NCBI RefSeq assembly: GCF_900109725.1
Contig: NZ_FOBC01000012.1
Location: 1 to 64,000 of the forward strand
Direction of reading: 5' to 3'
Source: Halomonas daqiaonensis
Lineage (GTDB): Bacteria; Pseudomonadota; Gammaproteobacteria; Pseudomonadales; Halomonadaceae
Length of the DNA stretch: 64,000 nucleotides
This document shows, in pieces, positions 35,509 through 46,648 of this stretch (positions are counted from its first letter, which is position 1; each line of letters opens with the position of its first letter). Below the pieces are notes generated by a model. It was given only the letters and a program-made list of their open reading frames with translations, ran no database searches and was not told the DNA's origin. The translations under genes were made by a program, and so were the position numbers.

Positions 35509-35640
35509 ATGAAGCGCACATCATCACTGATACTCATCTCACTGTTCACCCTCTCCCTACTCAGCGGCTGCAACACCATTCGCGGTGCCGGCCAGGATAT
35601 CGAGCAGGGGGGTGAAGCCGTGCAGGATGCCACCACCTGA
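35509..35640 (+). CDS. Entericidin A/B family small lipoprotein
   Basis: A 43-residue lipoprotein. The signal ends in the lipobox L-L-S-G-C (Cys21). The mature peptide N-T-I-R-G-A-G-Q-D-I-E-Q-G-G-E-A-V-Q-D-A matches the short amphipathic entericidin pattern. Entericidins are envelope lipoproteins linked to stationary-phase lysis and stress. A single copy is present, so an EcnA/EcnB antidote pair is not evident. Confidence 0.9.
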   Translation: MKRTSSLILISLFTLSLLSGCNTIRGAGQDIEQGGEAVQDATT

Positions 35641-35667
35641 ATTATCTTCTGACCGGTTGATCCGTGT

Positions 35668-35693
35668 ACGGGCATGCCCTCCGGCATGCCCGT
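35668..35693 (+). terminator. Hairpin terminator after the entericidin gene
   Basis: A perfect 11-bp stem (35668-35678 with 35683-35693) with a 4-base loop, 27 bases after the stop. The following sequence is only weakly T-rich. Confidence 0.65.
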
Positions 35694-35742
35694 TGGATTG
35701 CTGTCCGAAGAGACAATCGCTCGATACGCTGGAAATATCCCC

Positions 35743-36075
35743 ATGTTTAGCGTCTGGAAGTCTTCGCTGACCGTCGTTGGCTTTTTGCTGATGACAGCCT
35801 GCAGTGCCGCCAACGAGTCCGCCGCTCCCCGTGCTTCGGCGCCTGAGCCCCCTCACGTCAACGAAGGCGATGACGCCTGTGGTGCAGCGCGGGTCCAGGA
35901 CCGGGTGGGGCGCGACTTTGACGCGGCGATGGGAATGGCCCTGCGTGAAGAGAGCGGTGCCAAGACATTGCGGGTGATGCGTCCCGGCGAAGCTCATACC
36001 CTCGATTACCGGACCGAACGCCTCAATGTGCGCCTCGATGACCGGGATCGGATTTCCGCCCTGGAATGCGGCTGA
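35743..36075 (+). CDS. I78-family peptidase inhibitor-like lipoprotein
   Basis: A 110-residue predicted lipoprotein (lipobox L-M-T-A-C, Cys20). The mature C-terminal domain has C-G-A-A-R-V-Q-D-R-V-G-R, then R-V-M-R-P-G-E, and ends in R-L-N-V-R-L-D-D-R-D-R-I-S-A-L-E-C-G. This is the I78 (elastase-inhibitor-like) pattern, with two Cys that may pair. Such proteins may shield the periplasm from serine proteases. The ribosome site is weak, so the start is less certain. Confidence 0.8.
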   Translation: MFSVWKSSLTVVGFLLMTACSAANESAAPRASAPEPPHVNEGDDACGAARVQDRVGRDFDAAMGMALREESGAKTLRVMRPGEAHTLDYRTERLNVRLDDRDRISALECG

Positions 36076-36088
36076 CGCCCTGCGTTTC

Positions 36089-36592
36089 TCAGGGGTCACC
36101 GTGTTCGGCCTGGGTACGACGCTCTTCTTCCTCGGCCTGCTTGCGCAGCTTCTTGCGTAGTGCCGCCTTCTCGAAACGCAGCTTCTGGACCCGGGTCTCC
36201 AGCTTCAGTGGCGGCACCCGCGCCGGCTTGCCGTTGCCGTCCACGGCCACCATGGTCAGGTAGCAGCTGTTGGTGTGGCGGATCATCTTCCGGCGGATGT
36301 CCTCGGCCACGACCTTGACGCCGATCTCCAGGGAAGAGCTGCCCACATGGTTCACGCAGGCCAGGAAGGTGACCAGCTCGCCGACATGGATCGGCTGCTT
36401 GAACAGCACCTGGTCGACGGAAAGGGTCACCACGTAATGGCCGGCATAGCGGCTGGCACAGGCATAGGCCACCTCATCGAGCTTCTTGAGGATGGCGCCG
36501 CCATGCACCTTGCCACTGAAGTTGGCCATGTCCGGGGTCATCAGGACGGTCATCGAGAGCTCGTGCTGGCCGCTCAGCGGTTGGTCATCCAT
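36089..36592 (-). CDS. Acyl-CoA thioesterase, hotdog fold (YciA-like)
   Basis: A 167-residue hotdog thioesterase. The motif N-F-S-G-K-V-H-G-G-A-I-L-K-K-L-D-E-V-A-Y holds the catalytic Asp and the following strand V-T-L-S-V-D-Q-V-L-F-K-Q-P shapes the tunnel. A charged helical tail of about 30 residues follows the domain. It hydrolyses acyl-CoA in the cytoplasm; chain-length preference is unknown. An AAGGAG site precedes ATG 36592. Confidence 0.92.
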   Translation of the reverse strand: MDDQPLSGQHELSMTVLMTPDMANFSGKVHGGAILKKLDEVAYACASRYAGHYVVTLSVDQVLFKQPIHVGELVTFLACVNHVGSSSLEIGVKVVAEDIRRKMIRHTNSCYLTMVAVDGNGKPARVPPLKLETRVQKLRFEKAALRKKLRKQAEEEERRTQAEHGDP

Positions 36593-36624
36593 CGTCTTGC
36601 TCCTTTGAGGTTTCCTACAGCATA

Positions 36625-36655
36625 ACGCCTTGCCCCCGCGAGGGGAGCAAGGCGT
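36625..36655 (-). terminator. Terminator after the AtoE-like permease gene
   Basis: A 13-bp stem with a single bulged A (36625-36637 with 36642-36655) and a 4-base loop lies 26 bases past the permease stop on the minus strand. It is followed by only TATG, so T-run support is weak. Confidence 0.65.
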
Positions 36656-36681
36656 ATATTGCCGCAGAGGCCGTTACGGAT

Positions 36682-37992
36682 TCAGAACCAGGTCAGGCCC
36701 ACCGCGATGATGATGCCGGTGATGAACAGCTGGATCAGGCAGAAGCCCATGATGTCCTTGGCCTTGAGGCCGGCGATACCCAGCACCGGCAGGGCCCAGA
36801 AGGGTTGCAGCAGGTTGGTCCAGGCGTCACCCCAGGCCACGGCCATGGCCACCCGGGGAATGTCCACGCCCAGGGCCTGGGCGGCGGGCAGCATCACCGG
36901 CGCCTGCACGGCCCACTGGCCGCCACCGGAGGGCACGAAGATGTTGACGATGCCGGCGCTGATGAAGGACCAGAAGGGCAGGGTGGTCTCGGTGGCAAAG
37001 GAGATGAGCGCCTCCGACATGCTCTCGGCCAGGCCCGACTGCACCATGATCGCCATGATGCCGGCATAGAAGGGGAACTGGATGACGATGCCGGCACCGC
37101 CCTTGATCGCCTCCTGGAGGCTCTCGAGCAGGCTGCGGGGGGTTCGGTGCAGGACGATGGCCAGCGACAGGAACAGGAAGTTGACCACGTTCAGATTCAG
37201 GCCGCCGTCGCGGAAGATGAAGTGGTCGAGCAGGAATAGCACTCCGGGGATGCCCACCAGCCAGGCCAGGGTCGTGCTGTTCTCCAGGCGCTCGGCGGGA
37301 CGGGTGATGCGTACGCGTGTTTCCTCGTCATCACCCAGCAGTGCGGGGTCGATGTAGACGCTTTCCTTCTCGTCGGGGAGCATCAGCCGGTTGACCAGCG
37401 GCACGGCGATGAACAGGCAGGCCACGATGGCCAGGTTGAACAGCGAGAAGATGGTGTCGCCGGTGCCGATCACGCCGATCTGCTCGGCGGTGAAATGGCC
37501 GTCGGTGGCGATGGTCAGCGGGATCGAGCCGGCCAGGCCGCCGTGCCAGACGATGAAACCGGAGTAGGCGCTGGCCACCAGCAATCGGTAGTCCACGCGT
37601 ATCAGACGGGCCAGTTCCTTGGCGAACAGCGCCCCGACCACCAGGCCGAAGCCCCAGTTGATCCAGCTGGCGACCAGCGATACCAGGGTGACCAGGATGA
37701 TGGCGCTGCCGGCATTCTTCGCCAGGCCGGCAAGCCTCTGCAGCAGCCGCTTGACGGGGGGAGAGCTGGCCAGCATGTAGCCGGTGACCAGCACCAGCAA
37801 CATCTGCATCGAGAAGGTCAGCAGCCCCCAGAAGCCGTCGCCCCAGAAACGCATCACTGCCAGCGGGGTCTGGCGCTCCACGGCGATGGCCGCGGCGGCA
37901 GCGATGATTGTCAACAGCAGCACGAAGATGTAGGGGTCGGGCAGGTAGCGTTCGACCAGCTTGACGGCCGGTCTCGATAGGGCCTTGAGCAT
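36682..37992 (-). CDS. Short-chain fatty acid transporter, AtoE family
   Basis: A 436-residue inner-membrane protein with about 11-12 hydrophobic segments. The P-D-P-Y-I-F-V-L-L-L-T start, the G-x-G-x-W-x-L-L-x-F-x-M-Q-M segment and V-P-S-G-G-G-Q-W-A-V-Q-A-P are characteristic of AtoE-type permeases for acetoacetate and other short-chain fatty acids. No ato catabolic genes adjoin it. ATG 37992, with a GGGAA site, is chosen over the upstream ATG of the open frame. Confidence 0.92.
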   Translation of the reverse strand: MLKALSRPAVKLVERYLPDPYIFVLLLTIIAAAAAIAVERQTPLAVMRFWGDGFWGLLTFSMQMLLVLVTGYMLASSPPVKRLLQRLAGLAKNAGSAIILVTLVSLVASWINWGFGLVVGALFAKELARLIRVDYRLLVASAYSGFIVWHGGLAGSIPLTIATDGHFTAEQIGVIGTGDTIFSLFNLAIVACLFIAVPLVNRLMLPDEKESVYIDPALLGDDEETRVRITRPAERLENSTTLAWLVGIPGVLFLLDHFIFRDGGLNLNVVNFLFLSLAIVLHRTPRSLLESLQEAIKGGAGIVIQFPFYAGIMAIMVQSGLAESMSEALISFATETTLPFWSFISAGIVNIFVPSGGGQWAVQAPVMLPAAQALGVDIPRVAMAVAWGDAWTNLLQPFWALPVLGIAGLKAKDIMGFCLIQLFITGIIIAVGLTWF

Positions 37993-38044
37993 TGAGGGTT
38001 CCCTTCTTGCGTTATCGAGTTGAAGCGTGCCTGACGGAAAGTAA

Positions 38045-38064
38045 CGCAACCCCAGAGGGTTGCG
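38045..38064 (-). terminator. Hairpin after the MATE gene
   Basis: An exact 8-bp stem (38045-38052 with 38057-38064) with a 4-base loop begins right at the MATE stop codon. Downstream on the minus strand the sequence is TTACTTTCC. Confidence 0.55.
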
Positions 38065-39437
38065 CTACTCGGCGCCGGAGATTCCTTCAACGCCGTCGGT
38101 GGCGGGGTAGCGCCAGCGGGTGCGGCGATGGTGCCGATAGTAGGCCGCTAGCACGACCGAGCGCACCACGGCAAAGGCCAGGAAGGACAACCACAGGCCA
38201 TGGTTGCCCAGGGGTATGGTCAGCCACCAGAGCGGCAGGTAGACGGCGAGACCCGCATAGATGCTGTTGCGCATCTCGCGGATCGCCGTGGCCCCGATGA
38301 AGACACCGTCGAACAGGTAGCTCCACACCGCTACCAGCGGCATGACGACCATCCAGGGCAAGTAGTCGCCGGCAGTGGCTCGCACCTCCGGCAGGCCCGT
38401 CAACAGCGCGATCAACCACTCGCCCCCCAGGGCGAAAGCCAGTGAGGCGAGCCCCGCGGTGACCAGTGAGAAGCGGGCGGCGCTCGCCACGACCCGGCCG
38501 AACTCGTCGAAGCGCCGGCGGCCCACGGCGCGGCCGGCCAGCGCCTCGGCGGCATGAGCGAACCCATCCAAGGCATAGCTGGTCAGCATGATGAACTGCA
38601 GCAGCACGGCGTTGGCCGCCAGTACGGTATCGCCCTGGGCGGCGCCGCGGGAAGTAAAGAAGGCCATGGCGAACAGCAGGCCCAGGGTGCGCACAAAGAG
38701 GTTGGCATTGACGCGGAAGAGCTCGCCATAGGCGGCCAGGCGCAGCAGCCGTTCGCGCAGGAAGCGCCCCGAAAGCCACCTGAGCTGGCGCGATACCAGC
38801 CAGAGGCCGAAGGCCAGCGCCGTGTAGTCGGCGATGACAGTGGCCCAGGCCACGCCGTCGCTGGTCATCCCCAGGCCCACCACGAACAGCAGGTCGAGCG
38901 CGATGTTGACGCCGTTGGTCAGCACCAGGATGGCCAGGGTGACTCGCGAGTTCTGCTGGCCGAGGAACCAGCCCAGGATGGCGTAATTGGCCAGTACCGC
39001 CGGGGCCGAGAGCAGGCGGATCCGTGCGTACTCTGCGGCCAGTTCCGTGGCGACCTCGCTGCCGTCGAGCAGCCATAGACCCAGCGTCACCAGCGGGCCG
39101 CCGACGAGGATCAGCCCCATGCCGATCATCAGGGCGAGCAGCAGCGACTGGCCGAGCAGGTTGCGCACTTCACTATCCGCCTCGCGTCCCGCCGCCTGGG
39201 AGGTGAGGCCGGTGGTGCCCATCCGCGCAGGAAGCCGAAGCCCCAGTAGAGGAAGCTGAACAGGGTTGCGCCCAGGGTCACCCCGGCGAGATAGCGCGAG
39301 TCCGGCAGGTGGCCAACCACGGCGGTATCCACCAGCCCTAGCAGCGGCACGGTGATATTGGAAAGGATGATCGGCCAGGCCAGCGAGAGGATGCGTTGTC
39401 GCGTGCCAGCGTGGGGAGCGGTCGTGGGCGACGTCAC
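38065..39437 (-). pseudogene. MATE-family efflux transporter (DinF-like), frameshifted
   Basis: Two overlapping frames together encode one complete MATE protein. The first, from GTG 39437 with an AAGGAG site, gives S-L-A-W-P-I-I-L-S-N and ends its homology at F-G-F-L-R. The second resumes exactly with M-G-T-T-G-L-T-S-Q-A-A-G-R at 39222 and continues to 38065. Relative to the expected reading there are two extra bases, consistent with a CG duplication in CCGCGCAG at 39223-39230 (plus strand). Intact DinF-like proteins are Na+ or H+ coupled drug exporters of about 450 residues. It is either a recent pseudogene or a sequencing error. The downstream frame alone lacks the first membrane helices. 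Confidence 0.85.
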
Positions 39438-39493
39438 GGCGGACTCCTTGGCGGTGAAACGGGGCAGAGTGGCGGGTCCCGCCCCCGAACGCA

Positions 39494-39519
39494 ACGGCCC
39501 CGCCAGTTGGCGGGGCCGT
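39494..39519 (-). terminator. Terminator after the outer-membrane protein gene
   Basis: A perfect 11-bp GC-rich stem (39494-39504 with 39509-39519), 4-base loop, followed by TTGCG on the minus strand. It lies 20 bases past the stop. Confidence 0.65.
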
Positions 39520-39539
39520 CGAAGGGCATGCGTGAGGAT

Positions 39540-40154
39540 CTAGAAACGGTAGCCCAGGCTGGTGGAGAAGAGGTCGATCTCGAAGTCCTCGCCGCTCTCG
39601 CTGATATCGTAGCGCTCATACTCGGTGCGCACCACGATCCGGTCGATCTCGTATTCGGCGCCAATACCGTAGAAGGGATCGGTGCCGTCTTCGCTGGCAG
39701 ACTCACGATAAACGTCCCCGTTGATAGTGGCATCCAGGTCGAGGTCAGCATCCCATGCCACCATGCCCAGCTTGCCGAAGACGCTGAAACCGTTCTGAAT
39801 TGGTAAATTGCCGACTAGGGCGGCGGTAAACCCTTCTACACCGAGCTTCAGACGCGCACTATTAGCTCCATCGGCTCCACTGGCTTCGAAGTCACCAAAG
39901 TCCGCATAACCAGCTTCCACGGCAAAGTTGGGGTTGAACTGGTAGCCGGCAAATAGCTTGTATGCGGTATCGCTGTCATCGGTGCTGGCACCAAGGTCAC
40001 CCAGCCAGTCGAGAGTATCGTTATCCAGCTTCGAATACCCCAGGCCGGCCCCCAGATAGGGTCCCTCGGCGGGGTTGTACTGATAGCTCTGAGCGAAGGC
40101 GGGGCTGGCGACAAGAGTGGCCAGGGCGGCGGTGGCGATCAGGCGTTTCATCAT
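39540..40154 (-). CDS. Outer-membrane beta-barrel protein (OmpA-like transmembrane domain)
   Basis: A 204-residue protein with a signal peptide ending A-F-A-Q (residue 22). The mature part has alternating strands such as Y-L-G-A-G-L-G-Y-S, Y-K-L-F-A-G-Y-Q-F and F-A-V-E-A-G-Y-A-D-F-G, typical of an 8-stranded barrel. The protein ends in S-L-G-Y-R-F, with the terminal Phe recognised by the Bam machinery. It is very acidic in the loops, as expected in a halophile. No peptidoglycan-binding domain is present. Exact function unknown. Confidence 0.85.
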   Translation of the reverse strand: MMKRLIATAALATLVASPAFAQSYQYNPAEGPYLGAGLGYSKLDNDTLDWLGDLGASTDDSDTAYKLFAGYQFNPNFAVEAGYADFGDFEASGADGANSARLKLGVEGFTAALVGNLPIQNGFSVFGKLGMVAWDADLDLDATINGDVYRESASEDGTDPFYGIGAEYEIDRIVVRTEYERYDISESGEDFEIDLFSTSLGYRF

Positions 40155-40362
40155 GCGCTCCTTTGCATGGTAGTGGGGCAGGCGAGGCCTGTTATTGGCA
40201 GGCGGCGAAAGCCGGCTACGCTGATGTAAGATCCCGTGAAAGGATGTAATCTCGGAATTCTAGAACTTCATAATGGTTAGCGCCATACTCGATTCGCCGA
40301 GGGCGAGTCTCGAATAGCGATAACCGCAGCACAGATGGCAGGGAGCAGGGGGAGTGAAACCG

Positions 40363-40677
40363 ATGGACAAGCGCAGCTTATTCTTTTTCGCACTGGCACT
40401 GGTGGCGCTGCTGGGTACTACCCCGTCGATGGCCCAGGGAGAGCGCATGGAGGTCCAGCCCAGCGGTGGGGCGATGATCGTCGATGCGGTCGTCGCTCGG
40501 CCGCTGTTGGCTGCGGCCACGGTGGGTGGCACGGCGATCTTCCTGGTGTCGCTGCCGTTCACCGCCCTGGGGGGCAACGTGGACGGGGCGGCGGAGACGC
40601 TGATCAAGACCCCGGCCGAAGCGGCCTTCCGCCGCTGCCTGGGATGCACGGTGAGCCGGCGCGCCGACGAGATGTAG
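40363..40677 (+). CDS. Small exported or membrane protein of unknown function
   Basis: A 104-residue protein. A signal peptide ends near S-M-A-Q (residue 25), then a second hydrophobic stretch (about 50-70) and a C-terminal C-L-G-C motif. Such proteins are often labelled multidrug transporter in databases, but nothing here supports transport. ATG 40363 follows a GGGGGA tract by about 10 bases; GTG 40354 is an alternative start. Confidence 0.65.
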   Translation: MDKRSLFFFALALVALLGTTPSMAQGERMEVQPSGGAMIVDAVVARPLLAAATVGGTAIFLVSLPFTALGGNVDGAAETLIKTPAEAAFRRCLGCTVSRRADEM

Positions 40678-40747
40678 GGAAAACCGGCTGTTGGCGACGG
40701 TAAGTTTCTCGATCAGCTGACCGGGTCTTCTAGGCGAGGTATCAGAC

Positions 40748-40780
40748 AACGGCGCCCCGCTCATCGAGCGGGGCGCCGTT
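40748..40780. terminator. Long hairpin between the small exported gene and the ferredoxin gene
   Basis: A perfect 15-bp stem (40748-40762 with 40766-40780) and a 3-base loop lies between convergent genes and probably ends both. No strong T-run. Confidence 0.7.
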
Positions 40781-40803
40781 GGTCATGCTGGCGTCGAACG
40801 GGA

Positions 40804-43556
<2,753 letters not shown>

Positions 43557-43680
43557 TTAGTTGCTGTCTGGCCATGGATCATAGCACCCGGCTCGTGGCG
43601 GCGTCATGCCGGCGACCCTGCGCGAAGGGCTTGCAGCTGGTAGAATGCCTGCCCTGCCCGTTTCCGCCGAGCCTGCCGCC

Positions 43681-44397
43681 ATGACTGCCCGTTCGCGATC
43701 CATCGTCAGCCGCCAGACCGGCCCCCACGAGGACCTCTCCCGACGCGTGGTGCGGGCCCTGACGAATCCGCTGCGCAAGCCAATCGCCGAGCACACCCGC
43801 GAGGCCTTTGCCTGGGCTCGGGATTGGCTCGATAACCGTGACGGTGCGCCATTGATCCTGGATGCCGGATGCGGCGTGGGGCTCTCGACGCGCCGCCTGG
43901 CCGAGCAGCACCCGGCCACCGCGGTGATCGGCGTCGATCGCAGCGCCGATCGCCTCGCGCGCGATCATGGCCGGCTGCCGGACAATGCCCTGCTGGTGCG
44001 TGCCGACCTGATCGACTTCTGGCGCCTGGCCTTGGCCGAAGGCTGGCGACCGGCGCGTCACTTCCTGCTCTATCCCAATCCCTACCCCAAGACCGCCCAT
44101 CTGAAGATGCGCTGGCAGGGCCACCCGGTGCTGCCGGTGATCTTGGCGCTGGGTGGCCGGCTGGAGCTGCGCTCCAACTGGCGGCTCTACGTGGAGGAGT
44201 TTGCCCTGGCGGTGACCCAGGCCACTGGAGTGGCGGCCGCGGCGGCGCCCTTCACTCCGGGCGAAGCCTGCCTGACGCCCTTCGAGCAGAAGTACCATGC
44301 TAGCGGGCAGGCACTCTGGCGGCTGGTGGTCGAGCTCCCTCACGATCCAGGATTGGTGCCCGGCGACCCGCAGCCTGGTGTCGGGGAGGGAAAGTGA
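43681..44397 (+). CDS. TrmB-like SAM-dependent methyltransferase
   Basis: A 238-residue Rossmann methyltransferase. The SAM loop is L-D-A-G-C-G-V-G-L-S-T (residues 60-70) with the acidic V-I-G-V-D-R-S strand after it. Y-P-N-P-Y-P-K-T-A-H-L-K-M-R-W (131-145) corresponds to the F-P-D-P-W-P-K-x-x-H-x-K-R-R motif of tRNA m7G46 methyltransferase TrmB, and T-P-F-E-Q-K-Y (199-205) to its T-x-F-E-x-R end motif. The substitutions suggest a divergent relative, perhaps not the canonical TrmB. Its stop shares one base with the SMR start. Confidence 0.75.
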   Translation: MTARSRSIVSRQTGPHEDLSRRVVRALTNPLRKPIAEHTREAFAWARDWLDNRDGAPLILDAGCGVGLSTRRLAEQHPATAVIGVDRSADRLARDHGRLPDNALLVRADLIDFWRLALAEGWRPARHFLLYPNPYPKTAHLKMRWQGHPVLPVILALGGRLELRSNWRLYVEEFALAVTQATGVAAAAAPFTPGEACLTPFEQKYHASGQALWRLVVELPHDPGLVPGDPQPGVGEGK

Positions 44398-44726
44398 TGG
44401 TGTATCTGTTCCTGGCCCTGGCGATCGTTGCCGAGGTGATCGGCACCAGCGCGCTGAAGGCCTCGGAGGGCTTTACGCGACTGTGGCCCAGCGTCACGGT
44501 GGTGATCGGCTATGGCTTGGCCTTCTACCTCCTCGCCCTGGTGCTGCGCAGCATGCCGGTGGGCATCGCCTATGCCTTCTGGGCGGGGCTGGGTATCGTG
44601 CTGGTGACCCTGGTGGGCATCCTGGTCTATGGCGAGAGGCCGGACCTTCCGGCGCTGTTGGGCCTCGCCATGATCGTTGGTGGTGTGGTGGTGATCCAGG
44701 CGTTCTCTTCCGTTTCCTCCCATTAA
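44397..44726 (+). CDS. SMR-family small multidrug/quaternary-ammonium transporter
   Basis: A 109-residue protein with four membrane helices. The essential membrane Glu is in I-V-A-E-V-I-G-T-S-A-L-K (Glu13), followed by the Y-A-F-W-A-G-L-G-I-V and G-E-R-P-D motifs. This is the EmrE/SugE-like family, which exports cationic compounds by proton exchange or guanidinium. The G-E-R-P-D sequence fits both branches, so substrate is open. It is coupled to the methyltransferase by a TGATG junction. Confidence 0.92.
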   Translation: MVYLFLALAIVAEVIGTSALKASEGFTRLWPSVTVVIGYGLAFYLLALVLRSMPVGIAYAFWAGLGIVLVTLVGILVYGERPDLPALLGLAMIVGGVVVIQAFSSVSSH

Positions 44727-44740
44727 GCTGAGGGCCTTTT

Positions 44741-46192
44741 ATGTTTCCTCGAGGCGCCATGTGTCATCGCCCGCTGCTCTGCGTCCTGCTGACGCTGCTG
44801 CCGTTATTAGCCCAGGCGAGCGGCTTCACTCGCTTGGCCGAGATGGCTGACAAGGGCTTCCTGATCGGTGCCGAGGCGCGTCTGCTGAGTAGCGGCGAGA
44901 CACTGGGCGCCATCGAGCCCGAGCGCCAGCTGTCGCCTGCCTCCGTGTCCAAGATCTACCTGGCGGCGGCGGCGCTGGAGCGCTGGGGCCCCCAGCATCG
45001 GTTCACTACACGACTGGTGAGCCTGGCCGAACCCGATGTGGACGGAACGCTGAAAGGCGACCTGGTGCTCGACGGCGGCGGCGATCCGATGCTGACCAGC
45101 GAGGACCTTTGGCGGCTCACGCAGCGGCTTCACCAGGCCGGTGTGCGCCGTATCGAGGGGCGCCTGGTGGTCAGCCAGTGGCGCTATGGCCCGGTGGAAT
45201 GCATCACTACCGACCGCTGCCAGGCCCGTTCCCGGGTGGCCAATGCCTACAGTGCGCTGCTCTCCTCGGCCGGGGTGAACCATGGCAGCTGGTGCGTCAG
45301 CGTGGCCCCTGCTGCCGTGGCCGGGAAGCCCGCCCGCATCACTAGCTGCGACAGCCAGACGCCGATCGTCGATATCGATAACAGCGTCGAGACCAAGCCC
45401 GATGACAGCGGCACCCGGCTCAACGCCGAGCGCGTGCTTCGCGACAGCGGCGACGTCATGGTGGTGAGCGGGCAGATATCCACCAATGCCCGACCCCGCT
45501 CCATCTATCGGGCTAGTTCCGACCCTGCGCGCCAGAGTGCCGCCACCCTGCAGGCGATGCTGGAACAGGCCGGGATAGGCGTGCGCGATGGTGCCAGCGT
45601 GGTCGCCACCCAGCCGCCGGCCGAAGCCCGTACCCTGGCCTACGTGGAGAGCGAGCCGCTGCAGGAGCTGCTGCTGCGTACCCTCAATCACTCCAACAAC
45701 TTCATGGCCGACCAGCTGGCGTTGAACCTGGTGGAACTCCCTCACGCCGGCCTTGAACAGGCCGGCGGGGCACTGGAGGCCTTCGTGGCCGGGCTTCCCG
45801 ATCACGGCCCCGTGACCCTGCGCAGCGGTAGCGGCCTGACCCCGGAGAATCGCACCTCGGCGGCGGGCATCACCTCCCTGCTGGAGAGCATGTATCGCCG
45901 GCCGGCGCTCTTCCCCAGCTTCGTCGCGGCTCTGCAGTCACCGTCCAACGGCGTGATGCGTTTCCTGCGTCGTGGCTCGGCGACCTTCCAGCGGCATGTC
46001 ATGCTCAAGACCGGCACCCTCAACCAGCCGGTGGCGGTGCGCTCCGTGGGTGGCTATTTTCGCACCCGGAGCGGGCAGTGGGGGGTGTTCGCGGCGCTCG
46101 TCAACGGCACATCGAACACTCCCTGGCTCAATTGGCAGCAGGTGCTCGACCCGCTGGCCGCCGATCTCGAAGAGATGATCGATGCCCATTGA
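44741..46192 (+). CDS. dacB: D-alanyl-D-alanine carboxypeptidase/endopeptidase (PBP4, DacB)
   Basis: A 483-residue periplasmic serine peptidase acting on peptidoglycan cross-links. A signal peptide ends near A-Q-A-S (residue 26). The nucleophile motif is S-V-S-K, the second is S-N-N in L-N-H-S-N-N-F-M-A-D-Q, and the third is K-T-G in M-L-K-T-G-T-L-N. A GAGGG site supports ATG 44741; codon 7 is an alternative. It begins 14 bases after the SMR gene and is followed by dgkA. Confidence 0.95.
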   Translation: MFPRGAMCHRPLLCVLLTLLPLLAQASGFTRLAEMADKGFLIGAEARLLSSGETLGAIEPERQLSPASVSKIYLAAAALERWGPQHRFTTRLVSLAEPDVDGTLKGDLVLDGGGDPMLTSEDLWRLTQRLHQAGVRRIEGRLVVSQWRYGPVECITTDRCQARSRVANAYSALLSSAGVNHGSWCVSVAPAAVAGKPARITSCDSQTPIVDIDNSVETKPDDSGTRLNAERVLRDSGDVMVVSGQISTNARPRSIYRASSDPARQSAATLQAMLEQAGIGVRDGASVVATQPPAEARTLAYVESEPLQELLLRTLNHSNNFMADQLALNLVELPHAGLEQAGGALEAFVAGLPDHGPVTLRSGSGLTPENRTSAAGITSLLESMYRRPALFPSFVAALQSPSNGVMRFLRRGSATFQRHVMLKTGTLNQPVAVRSVGGYFRTRSGQWGVFAALVNGTSNTPWLNWQQVLDPLAADLEEMIDAH

Positions 46193-46210
46193 TATTCCGG
46201 ATATCGCGAC

Positions 46211-46582
46211 ATGAAGCCAGGACACACCGGCTGGCAGCATCTGGTGCACTCCACCCGCTACTCCCTGAGGGGGCTCAGCGCAGCCTTTCGCAACGAGGCG
46301 GCCTTCCGCCAGGAGCTCGGACTCTGTGTGGTCCTGCTGCCGTTGGCCTGGTGGATCGGCCAGGGGCCGGTGGAGTGGATCCTTCTGGTGGGCAGCTGCC
46401 TGCTGGTACTGATCGTGGAACTGCTCAACAGTGCCATCGAGAACGTGGTGGATCGCATCGGCAGTGAACGCCACGAGCTTTCGGGTCGCGCCAAGGACAT
46501 CGGCTCGGCGGCCGTGATGCTTTCGATGTGCTTCGCCGGCCTGACCTGGGGACTGCTGGCCTGGGAGAAATTCCTCGCCTAG
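46211..46582 (+). CDS. dgkA: Diacylglycerol kinase DgkA
   Basis: A 123-residue inner-membrane kinase with three helices, recycling diacylglycerol to phosphatidic acid. The catalytic segment N-E-A-A-F-R-Q-E and the signature E-L-L-N-S-A-I-E-N-V-V-D-R are intact. It lies 18 bases after dacB with a weak ribosome site. Length fits the family. Confidence 0.96.
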   Translation: MKPGHTGWQHLVHSTRYSLRGLSAAFRNEAAFRQELGLCVVLLPLAWWIGQGPVEWILLVGSCLLVLIVELLNSAIENVVDRIGSERHELSGRAKDIGSAAVMLSMCFAGLTWGLLAWEKFLA

Positions 46583-46648
46583 CCCGGGTTATGGGGCGGG
46601 GCAGGCTTCGCTATGCTGGAAGCATTCGAGAACCGATGCGAGATACCC

